Under the pieces are notes generated by a model, which was not told the DNA's origin, searched no databases, and worked only from the letters and a program-made list of their open reading frames with translations. This document shows, in pieces, positions 1 to 5,185 of a stretch of 5,185 bases of DNA. The stretch comes from an uncultured Lachnospiraceae bacterium (GTDB lineage: Bacteria > Bacillota_A > Clostridia > Lachnospirales > Lachnospiraceae). A program made the translations under genes and the position numbers. Within the stretch, counting starts at the first letter, position 1. Each line of letters begins with the position of its first letter. Location of the stretch: contig CAJTOU010000112.1 in the NCBI GenBank assembly GCA_910577835.1, forward strand, positions 1 to 5,185. Direction: 5' to 3'.

Positions 1-1032
1 AAGGCCCTGGTCAATCAGATGGAGAAGGGCAAGGTGAACTACGACAACGCCGTGCAGCGCAATCTCGTGTGGGACGAAGAGAAAAAATCTCTCCTGATCC
101 ACAGCATGATCTACGGTTACGCCATCCCTGCCATGTACTTCACCCGTGACGAGAGCGGCGTTTATGACAGCCTGGATGGGAAGCAGCGGTCAAATACCAT
201 CAGCGAATATCTCCATGATGAGTTCGCATTGTCCACTGATACTCCTCCTGTCGTAGATGACAACGGGGGTGCGGATGATATCAGTGGGCTATATTTCTCG
301 CAGCTGCCGGAATGGGCCAGGGATCGAATCAAAGACTACAATCTCACGATTTACTACTATGAGGGAATGACGGAAACGGAGGTCAGAGAGTTCTTCCGCA
401 GGCTGAACAACGGCAAGCCTCTGTCGGCAATCGAGCTGACCCGTGCCAACGTCCCTAGCCTGACGATCTTCCAACAGCTTGCGAAACACAAGGCAATTCA
501 GTTCGTCGTCTCGGAGGCTGGCAGGAAGCGATTCACCAATGAAATGATCGCCATGCAGCTTTACCAACTTATCACAGAGGAAGCCCCAGACTTCTCTACC
601 AAACCCTTCCGGGAGTGGGCAAGCAAGGTCGAGGTTGACAGTGAGGTGCTGGACACGATCAACTCAGGGCTGGATGCCTACTCGGTGTTCGCCAGGAGCC
701 TGATTCATGTCAAAAACAAAGTTCTCCGCACTGTCAAAGGAAAGACACACTTTATCAGTTGTGCCTACTACTGTTGTCTGGCAGTCGAAAATGATGTGAG
801 CCAGGATAAGATCAACTGCACCCTGACTGAGTTCTTCAACGGTCATCCCACCATATCGCCGGAATACAATCACACCGTATCCGCCGGCAGTGCAAAGCCT
901 ACCTCGGTGCAGACACGGCGGGACGTTATGCGGTCTTTGCTCCCGGCAACCGATGAGGTGGAGGAACCTGACCCGGAAGAAGTTGGCTTTGATGACATAG
1001 ACGATCCCGAACAATTTGAGGAGGAATCCTGA
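1..1032 (+). CDS. DUF262 domain protein (GmrS-like ParB/Srx fold), 5' end outside window
   Basis: The reading frame is open at the left edge (K-A-L-V-N-Q before the first visible Met at 19). Those residues continue a typical DUF262 N-terminal helix, so the true start lies upstream. Numbering from that Met, the DUF262 signatures are clear: Q-R-N-L-V-W-D at 13-19, a following helix with S-M-I-Y-G-Y-A-I-P near 29-37, the hallmark D-G-K-Q-R at 53-57, and R-L-N-N-G-K-P-L-S at 128-136. In known members (GmrS half of GmrSD type IV restriction, and related defence proteins) this ParB/sulfiredoxin-like fold binds and hydrolyses nucleotides and often drives a fused DUF1524 HNH nuclease. No HNH or DUF1524 motif is visible here. 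After the domain come a helical region and a very acidic tail (about 311-337). It is therefore a stand-alone DUF262 protein whose effector, if any, would be separate. The family call is firm; the biological role is inference. The following gene starts directly after its stop. Confidence 0.88.
   Translation, partial: KALVNQMEKGKVNYDNAVQRNLVWDEEKKSLLIHSMIYGYAIPAMYFTRDESGVYDSLDGKQRSNTISEYLHDEFALSTDTPPVVDDNGGADDISGLYFSQLPEWARDRIKDYNLTIYYYEGMTETEVREFFRRLNNGKPLSAIELTRANVPSLTIFQQLAKHKAIQFVVSEAGRKRFTNEMIAMQLYQLITEEAPDFSTKPFREWASKVEVDSEVLDTINSGLDAYSVFARSLIHVKNKVLRTVKGKTHFISCAYYCCLAVENDVSQDKINCTLTEFFNGHPTISPEYNHTVSAGSAKPTSVQTRRDVMRSLLPATDEVEEPDPEEVGFDDIDDPEQFEEES
1018..1026 (+). promoter_or_regulatory. 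Shine-Dalgarno for the 156-aa gene, inside the DUF262 tail
   Basis: GAGGAGGAA contains a full AGGAGG (1019-1024), 8 bases before the ATG at 1033. The same bases encode the Glu-rich end of the DUF262 protein. With stop codon and start codon adjacent (TGA-ATG), this supports translational coupling and fixes the start of the downstream gene. Confidence 0.8.
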
Positions 1033-1503
1033 ATGAAGTACACTCTGATTGATGAAAACGGACAGTATGCTCTTATCCTGCGGGGTGAGCACATGACACA
1101 GTACGCCGTGGTGAGTGGGCTAGATAAAGAAACCGGAAACTGGGACTGGACATGTTGCTATTTCGACTTTGGAAAGTTCTCTGGACTGACGAAAGCCGAG
1201 GCCCTTTTCCGTGCGCTGGACTATTATCTGATGCGGACGGACGAGAAGCACATCCCTTGTGCCAGAATGAGTGAGATCGCTACGCTTCTCAAGGATGGGC
1301 TGATCGAGGATGGTGAGGAAGAAGCCTATCGCTACATGGTCGGTGTTGTCGAACTGTCGGACACCGAGGCTGAATATCTGGGGCTAGACATGGAGCAGTA
1401 CAGAGAATCCACAGGTGAAGATGCCGATAACCCCACGGGTGGCTCCCGTCCAGCACAGGCGGCGATTACAGTCCCTCTCATCCGTGGGATGCGCCTGAGA
1501 TGA
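1033..1503 (+). CDS. Hypothetical acidic protein, coupled to DUF262 gene
   Basis: This 156-residue protein belongs to no family I recognise. The start is secure: ATG follows the upstream TGA with no gap and has an ideal AGGAGG 8 bases upstream. The protein is soluble, with no signal peptide or membrane segment. The N-terminal third looks like a small beta-rich fold (Y-T-L-I-D, Y-A-L-I-L-R, Q-Y-A-V-V-S-G-L, a W-D-W-T-C-C-Y-F-D-F stretch). Helices follow (K-A-E-A-L-F-R-A-L-D-Y-Y-L; M-S-E-I-A-T-L-L-K-D-G-L), then an acidic segment. The last 20 or so residues change character (S-R-P-A-Q-A-A-I-T-V-P-L-I-R-G) and may be out of frame; see the frameshift finding at the C-run at 1431. Co-transcription with the DUF262 gene suggests a shared function, but nothing in the sequence shows what it does. 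Confidence 0.8.
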   Translation: MKYTLIDENGQYALILRGEHMTQYAVVSGLDKETGNWDWTCCYFDFGKFSGLTKAEALFRALDYYLMRTDEKHIPCARMSEIATLLKDGLIEDGEEEAYRYMVGVVELSDTEAEYLGLDMEQYRESTGEDADNPTGGSRPAQAAITVPLIRGMRLR

Positions 1504-1555
1504 GCGTGTAACCCATTCTTGTCTCTTCGAGATTATTTTCTATTGCTTCAACAGA

Positions 1556-1578
1556 AACCCAACTCCATTCATTGGGTT
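1556..1578. repeat. Inverted repeat, 7-base arms, possible weak terminator for minus gene
   Basis: AACCCAA (1556-1562) pairs perfectly with TTGGGTT (1572-1578) across a 9-base loop. Read on the minus strand, the hairpin is followed by a poor T-rich stretch (TCTGTTG), so it could contribute to ending transcription of the minus-strand gene. The U-tract is too interrupted for a confident call. Confidence 0.45.
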
Positions 1579-1583
1579 GACTC

Positions 1584-1631
1584 CAGGATATGGTAGCCAT
1601 CTTAAATTTGTTGGAAGGCTACCATATCCTG
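1584..1631. repeat. Perfect 15-base inverted repeat with 18-base loop
   Basis: CAGGATATGGTAGCC (1584-1598) and GGCTACCATATCCTG (1617-1631) are exact reverse complements. They flank an AT-rich 18-base spacer containing AAATTT. The repeat lies between two convergent genes, where a bidirectional terminator is expected, but neither side has a T-run. Alternatives are a transcript-stabilising stem or a binding or recombination site for an element protein. The repeat is certain; its role is open. Confidence 0.85.
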
Positions 1632-1657
1632 AGCTTGGACGCTGCTCGGTAAAATGG

Positions 1658-3280
1658 TCATTTCTCTGTATTTTTTTGCTTAGAACTGTAATGCCAGTCC
1701 ATAATATGAGATTTTACGACTGCTTTTACTTGGGCCGTTAGTAGCATTTCAAACGCATCTTGAGCCCCAGGCTTGACAGAATAGTCTATACTTGTGGGGT
1801 CATAGAGCACCCGTGTAGCCAGACTATTGATTTCTTCTAAAAAAAGTGTCTCCCAGTTTTCACCAAAATCCCCACCTTCGATTAGCTTATCAATAAGCAA
1901 ACGACTCAGCCAGATAAAACTAGAGCTAAAAAGCGTAAACTGTCGTATAAAAAAATGTGTATCCTCTAATGGCCTGTGGCAGAATTTGTCACGAACCTGA
2001 GGAAAGCAAATATCCCGTAAGGCCAATGATTCATCAAGAATCTCTTCTTTTTCCTGTTCATCATTACACTCAAGTAGTCGCCTCACATTGTTCGTAAGTT
2101 CAAACAAGGAAAGTTCCTTCTCGAATCTATATAGGTTAATTCCATAATATGTAGAATCAAAATCCAACAGGTTTTTGCCTGCATCTCCCCGATCTTTCTC
2201 TATATGCTCAAGTAAGGCTTTGCAAAGATCCAAGTAATTTTCATACTTGATTTTGCGAAGTTTTTTCTGAAAAGCATCACAAGCATCTTCCAGCCTTTTT
2301 TCGTATCCAGCATCCTTTGAAGAATGTATCGCAGTATTCACACCATTATAGAGATTTTTAATCCTTTTAAGTGTATCTCTTAATCGGGGATCAGCTTTAC
2401 CGTCTGCATCAACATAGTCGAAATATAACTGCCATTCGTGTTCCGAGGACTTTGGTATGGCAGACCATTCAGGCCGACGGTTATCTACAGGCCGAGACTT
2501 AAAAAGTCTATGTCTAAATTGTCGCATAGTAGTTTCGTGAGAATCCAGCGCAGCAGTTCTTTCCCCTTGTTTCCAAGCGCCGTTATGTCCAATGTAACTC
2601 GTCGAGTTTTTGTCACTAAATCCAATGCAAGAATGAGCATACACAAATTGGCTAAAAGGCACACCTCTAATTCGCTTGGTATTATGCAAAAACATACTCA
2701 GGCCCATAAACATACACACATCAAAAACAGTTTGGTACAGGGAGGTATTTCTTGCAAAGATAGCGAACACAAAATCAAGACTGACCAGGAAATTGTATGT
2801 TCTGGAATAAATCAGTTGCAACCCTGAATCCTTGCTCAGTGTAGGTACTTCAATTTCTAAACTTTTATAAAGCCCTTCAAATTCTGCTAGAAATAAAGCA
2901 TCCTCTGGAATATTCCATTCACCTTTATCGTGAAAATTCTGTTCTCTGTCAAGGAGATCTCGCCAGAGCCTTTTTCCATCTGCCATTTGATTCTCAATTT
3001 CCTCCTCGTCTAAATCCTTGCTGAATTGTGATTGCAGATACTCTTGGAGTAGAGTGTCAAATTTGGGCAAAGATTTTGCTTCCGGATTAGCCTCTAATTC
3101 GGAGTGTAACACTTTTAGCAAATCCGGGTTCAATATGTTTGAAGGCTGTGGCGGTTCTTGCGATTCTTTCTTTATAGCAACTTGCTCCCTTGGGTCACTG
3201 AACAAGGAATCCTTTGCATCATACACCAGGAACACCCCTTTCAATAGAAAAATGTCACAGCATTCTCGCCGGACCTCCAT
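1658..3280 (-). CDS. Unknown 540-aa helical protein with HEPN-like RDKFCH motif
   Basis: I recognise no family over the full length. From the ATG at 3280 it is 540 residues, mostly charged and helical, with no signal peptide. The first 100 residues include a basic/Pro patch and an acidic stretch (D-L-D-E-E-E-I-E, 89-96). Two hydrophobic helices (about 161-176 and 185-198) look like core helices rather than membrane spans. Residues 300-420 are strongly charged and coiled-coil-like. R-D-K-F-C-H at 430-435 fits the HEPN Rx4H signature and is followed by a hydrophobic helix (about 441-467), as in HEPN folds. The start is uncertain: ATG 3280 has no ribosome binding site and overlaps a TATAAT hexamer, while GTG at 3226 (522 residues) has AAAGGGG 8 bases upstream. 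A still longer reading to 3502 would overlap the DUF3102 gene and is rejected. Sampled lines are about 30-40% GC, lower than flanking genes, suggesting separately acquired cargo. Confidence 0.75.
   Translation of the reverse strand: MEVRRECCDIFLLKGVFLVYDAKDSLFSDPREQVAIKKESQEPPQPSNILNPDLLKVLHSELEANPEAKSLPKFDTLLQEYLQSQFSKDLDEEEIENQMADGKRLWRDLLDREQNFHDKGEWNIPEDALFLAEFEGLYKSLEIEVPTLSKDSGLQLIYSRTYNFLVSLDFVFAIFARNTSLYQTVFDVCMFMGLSMFLHNTKRIRGVPFSQFVYAHSCIGFSDKNSTSYIGHNGAWKQGERTAALDSHETTMRQFRHRLFKSRPVDNRRPEWSAIPKSSEHEWQLYFDYVDADGKADPRLRDTLKRIKNLYNGVNTAIHSSKDAGYEKRLEDACDAFQKKLRKIKYENYLDLCKALLEHIEKDRGDAGKNLLDFDSTYYGINLYRFEKELSLFELTNNVRRLLECNDEQEKEEILDESLALRDICFPQVRDKFCHRPLEDTHFFIRQFTLFSSSFIWLSRLLIDKLIEGGDFGENWETLFLEEINSLATRVLYDPTSIDYSVKPGAQDAFEMLLTAQVKAVVKSHIMDWHYSSKQKNTEK
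3235..3241 (-). promoter_or_regulatory. Possible ribosome binding site for an internal GTG start
   Basis: On the minus strand AAAGGGG (3241 down to 3235) sits 8 bases before a GTG at 3226-3224. No comparable site precedes the ATG at 3280. If transcription begins just after the TATAAT at 3284-3279, only this internal start would be on the mRNA. This is a plausible but unproven start for the 540-aa gene. Confidence 0.35.
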
Positions 3281-3284
3281 TATA
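3279..3284 (-). promoter_or_regulatory. Candidate -10 (TATAAT), minus strand
   Basis: A perfect TATAAT reads on the minus strand and shares its last bases with the ATG at 3280. I find no good -35 hexamer at 16-18 bases (TCCTTT at 17). A TTGACA on the same strand at 3324-3319 is too far away to pair with it. This is weak evidence for a promoter driving the minus-strand gene. Confidence 0.3.
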
Positions 3285-3286
3285 CT
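3281..3286 (+). promoter_or_regulatory. Candidate -10 (TATACT) for the DUF3102 gene
   Basis: TATACT on the plus strand would place a transcription start near 3293, leaving a leader of about 25 bases that contains the ribosome binding site at 3302-3309. No convincing -35 is seen upstream. It overlaps the minus-strand TATAAT, so the two divergent promoters, if real, would compete. Confidence 0.3.
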
Positions 3287-3301
3287 GAACGCATAACAAT
3301 C

Positions 3302-3309
3302 AAAGGAGG
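3302..3309 (+). promoter_or_regulatory. Strong Shine-Dalgarno for the DUF3102 gene
   Basis: AAAGGAGG lies 8 bases before the ATG at 3318. This is a near-perfect Bacillota-type site, and it selects that start over the in-frame Met at 3405. Confidence 0.85.
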
Positions 3310-3317
3310 TTCGTCCC

Positions 3318-4175
3318 ATGTCAAACACCTTTACACAGGCCCACACCACCGCATTGCCTAGCGCCCCTAACACAACAACAGAAATACTCCCGACTTCCCC
3401 AATCATGGAGTCTTTGGATGTGGAACCAGCAGCTACAAGCACCGAGCTGTCAGCCAACGTCCAGCGCGTTGAAATGATTACCACGGAGATTCTGCAACAC
3501 AAACGCCAAGTTTTCCATTCGTTTATCCAGATTGGCTTACTGCTTGACGAAGCCAGGGGCCGTTTGAAGAAAGAGGGGCAGTGGCTGTATTGGCTAAAAA
3601 ACAGCGTCGATATTTCACCGAGGATGGCCCAACGCTATATCCAGGTGGCCCAAGCGTTCCCGGATGCGACAGCGATGTCGCATTTAGGAATGACCAAAGC
3701 ACTTGCATTACTGGCCTTACCAGAGGCTCAGCGAGAGAACTTTATCAACGAGTTGCATGAGGTCAACGGAAAGCAAAAAACTGTCAGCAACATGTCTGTC
3801 CGAGAATTGCACCGCGCTATCCATGAAAAAATGGAGCTTGATAAACTGGATGATGTGTCTGCTGAGGAAGATGGCAAAATCGCAAACAAAGATGAAAAAT
3901 CTCCATCAAAATTACTCCCGGTAGTCCACAGAAAAAATCAGAATCCTGCTGGCCAGAATTGCCCAGAAAAGCAAACCGAACCCTCCGGTTTTGGGAAATT
4001 GACGGCTGATATTGAATCAGCGCAAACGTATCTGGACAGCATCGTAAAACTCCTGGAGAGGCAAGGAGCAAATGACGTTGAGCAAGGTCGGATTGCTGAT
4101 GATTTGCGTTTGCTCCACCAGAAAGTTATACAGTGCCTGAGTTTAGCAAAACTTGAGATACCAACTAATGGATGA
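3318..4175 (+). CDS. DUF3102 domain protein (probable DNA-binding element protein)
   Basis: This is a 285-residue soluble protein. After a Ser/Thr/Pro-rich, probably disordered N-terminus (1-42), residues 43-114 match DUF3102. They comprise a helix E-L-S-A-N-V-Q-R-V-E, then I-G-L-L-L-D-E-A-R-G-R-L (72-83), the G-Q-W-L-Y-W-L-K motif (87-94), and I-S-P-R-M-A-Q-R-Y-I-Q-V-A (99-111). The last resembles a helix-turn-helix recognition unit as in ParB/KorB-like proteins. The middle region (about 115-170) is helical, 170-220 is a charged linker, and 230-280 forms amphipathic, coiled-coil-like helices that may mediate oligomerisation. Family members are common on clostridial conjugative elements, but their function is not established; a partition or regulatory role is inference. 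The start is fixed by an AAAGGAGG site. Only 37 bases separate it from the divergent 540-aa gene, so it could regulate both. It ends in a strong terminator before the convergent traG-like gene. Confidence 0.85.
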   Translation: MSNTFTQAHTTALPSAPNTTTEILPTSPIMESLDVEPAATSTELSANVQRVEMITTEILQHKRQVFHSFIQIGLLLDEARGRLKKEGQWLYWLKNSVDISPRMAQRYIQVAQAFPDATAMSHLGMTKALALLALPEAQRENFINELHEVNGKQKTVSNMSVRELHRAIHEKMELDKLDDVSAEEDGKIANKDEKSPSKLLPVVHRKNQNPAGQNCPEKQTEPSGFGKLTADIESAQTYLDSIVKLLERQGANDVEQGRIADDLRLLHQKVIQCLSLAKLEIPTNG

Positions 4176-4181
4176 AATTTG

Positions 4182-4228
4182 ACAGAGGCATCCCCTCAAA
4201 GAGAGGGGGTGCTTCTGCTCTGTTTTTT
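4182..4228 (+). terminator. Intrinsic terminator after the DUF3102 gene
   Basis: A 15-bp stem (4183-4197 with 4203-4217, two G-T pairs, 5-base loop) is followed by CTCTG and six T's (4223-4228). An alternative fold pairs ACAGAG (4182-4187) with CTCTGT (4218-4223) outside a 10-bp inner stem, leaving TTCTG bulged and the T-run flush against the stem. Either way this is a convincing rho-independent terminator for the plus-strand gene. Its right arm, T-tract and loop lie within the final codons of the convergent traG-like gene. On the minus strand there is no good U-tract. Confidence 0.85.
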
Positions 4229-5185
4229 AGAAACCGGTTGGAGGTATTCATAATACGGGAGTTTATTAACACGACAAAACCCCTCTGGAGTCAAGAGTAA
4301 AATATCTTTTAACGTAGCCAACTCGTTTGGGAAAACAATAGGCTCCCGTACCACTGACATACCAGCACTGATACTCCTCGACATACCCCGAGATTGCCCA
4401 TCTGAAAAAGTAAGATCTTCACCCTGGCTGCTCCCGCTATTTTTCCCTAAACTCCTGCTACTACTGTCATTTATGCTGTTTTGTCTGACATTGATTGTCC
4501 CTATCATATCACTTATAGTTCTCTGGTTTTCTGGATCAGTTAAACTCAAAATCGCCTTATATTGGCAGTTATCAACAATAATCTGCCTGGATTCCTTTCC
4601 GTACATTTTATCAAGCTGCGCCAGGCTCTGTACAACCAAACAGATCGTTACACCCTTGCTGCGGAGAGTGGAAACGGCGTTTTGGATCACATCAATTTTC
4701 CCCAGCCGGGGGAACTCATCCAGCAACAGCAGAACAGGAGGCAATTTCCTTTCATTGCTATATTTATCGGGCCGCCGCTCCAAGGTTCGGATAAGCTGGG
4801 TGAGCATCATCGTTATAGCTCCATCCCACTGTCCGAGCTTGTCCTCCGGTATTCGCATAAAGATATTATGGTCTTCTAAATCCTCCCACTTCATCATGCC
4901 ATCGTCTTGCGAAAAAGCAGCTCGGATTCGATTATCAGTAGCAAAAGCCATAACCCGATTGCTCAATTCTGCACCAATACCCGCCAACATCTTGTTATCC
5001 TCCGGGTCTTCAATCCCCCGAAATTGATTGATGTGCATGATGGCCGCTTCATTTCTGCTCTTGCTGATTTCTTCAATCAACTTCCAAATGGGCTTCGACT
5101 GAATTAAAGCCATAGCATCATTAAACGTTCCCTGTAATAATTCACCTGTGTCCGGGTCGCATTCCTTTAGTCCACAGACATACAG
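4196..5185 (-). CDS. TraG/VirD4-family type IV coupling protein, C-terminal part
   Basis: The frame is open to the right edge: 24 further codons precede the Met at 5113, so 329 residues are visible and the N-terminus with Walker A and membrane helices lies outside. Numbering from that Met, Walker B is P-V-L-L-L-L-D-E-F-P-R-L-G-K (126-139, acidic pair D132-E133). It is followed by the family's V-V-Q-S-L-A-Q-L-D-K-M-Y-G (160-172) and the I-V-D-N-C segment with D-P-E-N-Q-R-T-I-S-D-M-I-G (193-205). A Ser/Gly-rich linker (about 213-255) leads to the conserved tail block R-E-P-I-V-F-P-N-E-L (256-265). These ATPases bring relaxase-bound DNA to the type IV secretion channel at the inner membrane during conjugation. 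It marks the region as part of a conjugative element. Its final codons overlap the terminator of the convergent DUF3102 gene. The family is secure; the subgroup is not assigned. Confidence 0.93.
   Translation of the reverse strand: MYVCGLKECDPDTGELLQGTFNDAMALIQSKPIWKLIEEISKSRNEAAIMHINQFRGIEDPEDNKMLAGIGAELSNRVMAFATDNRIRAAFSQDDGMMKWEDLEDHNIFMRIPEDKLGQWDGAITMMLTQLIRTLERRPDKYSNERKLPPVLLLLDEFPRLGKIDVIQNAVSTLRSKGVTICLVVQSLAQLDKMYGKESRQIIVDNCQYKAILSLTDPENQRTISDMIGTINVRQNSINDSSSRSLGKNSGSSQGEDLTFSDGQSRGMSRSISAGMSVVREPIVFPNELATLKDILLLTPEGFCRVNKLPYYEYLQPVSKKQSRSTPSL

Larger units (their letters stand above)
1504..1657. other. Convergent gene-free gap with two hairpins
   Basis: This 154-base stretch separates the plus-strand pair from the minus-strand unknown gene. 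I see no credible ORF or RNA gene in it. Its content is two perfect inverted repeats (1556-1578 and 1584-1631), listed separately. Neither has a clear T-tract on the plus side, so plus-strand termination is not obvious. Confidence 0.6.

Noticed and set aside
289..1094. Minus-strand open frames antisense to the DUF262 gene
   Set aside because: They are shadows of a clearly conserved plus-strand gene, with no start signals or recognisable motifs.
1521..1532. Tiny TCTC-TTC-GAGA hairpin followed by a T-rich stretch as a terminator for the plus-strand pair
   Set aside because: A 4-bp stem with a 3-base loop and an interrupted T-tract is too weak to call.
2167..2190. G-D-A-G-K-N in the 540-aa protein as a possible Walker A loop
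   Set aside because: The spacing does not fit GxxxxGK[ST], and Asn replaces Ser/Thr. No Walker B partner is evident.
2438..2827. Plus-strand open frame rich in His/Thr/Lys with A-H-K-H-T-H-like runs
   Set aside because: It is antisense to the 540-aa gene, low in complexity, and has no ribosome binding site. The His-rich look comes from a CATACACAC-type stretch.
3281..3502. Upstream extension of the minus-strand 540-aa gene to a 614-aa reading frame
   Set aside because: The extra 74 residues lie antisense to the start of the DUF3102 gene, which has a strong ribosome binding site. Their composition (Cys, Ser, Val runs) looks non-coding.
4473..5107. Plus-strand open frames opposite the traG-like gene
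   Set aside because: The minus strand carries unmistakable TraG/VirD4 motifs, so the plus-strand frames are shadows.
1..5185. tRNA, rRNA, CRISPR array or insertion sequence
   Set aside because: No cloverleaf, regularly spaced repeats, transposase motifs or terminal inverted repeats were seen on either strand.

Overview
The window looks like part of an integrative conjugative element or conjugative plasmid, most likely from a Bacillota (clostridial-type) host. The reasons are a TraG/VirD4-type coupling protein, a DUF3102 protein of the kind common on clostridial mobile elements, strong AGGAGG-type ribosome binding sites, and moderate GC. The species cannot be told from the sequence.

Left part (1-1511, plus strand, relatively GC-rich). 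This holds the 3' portion of a DUF262 (ParB/sulfiredoxin-fold, GmrS-like) gene that enters from outside the window. A 156-residue unknown protein follows directly. Its start codon abuts the DUF262 stop and its ribosome binding site lies inside the DUF262 tail, so the two are almost certainly co-transcribed and translationally coupled. A 154-base gene-free gap follows. It carries two perfect inverted repeats, one with 7-base arms and one with 15-base arms.

Middle part (1658-3280, minus strand, visibly AT-richer). A single long gene encodes an unrecognised, mostly helical protein of about 520-540 residues. Near its C-terminus is an R-D-K-F-C-H hexapeptide that fits the Rx4H signature of HEPN ribonucleases. 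The gene reads like cargo sitting between element genes.

Right part (3281-5185). A 37-base divergent control region separates the middle gene from a plus-strand DUF3102 gene (3318-4175). That gene ends in a strong intrinsic terminator. The hairpin overlaps the last codons of the convergent minus-strand traG/virD4-type gene, whose C-terminal 329 residues are visible and which runs off the right edge.

Functional reading: TraG marks DNA transfer and DUF3102 is a probable DNA-binding element protein. The DUF262 pair and the 540-residue protein are the accessory parts most likely to hold something undescribed, possibly anti-phage or element-maintenance functions. That last point is inference from family and context only.
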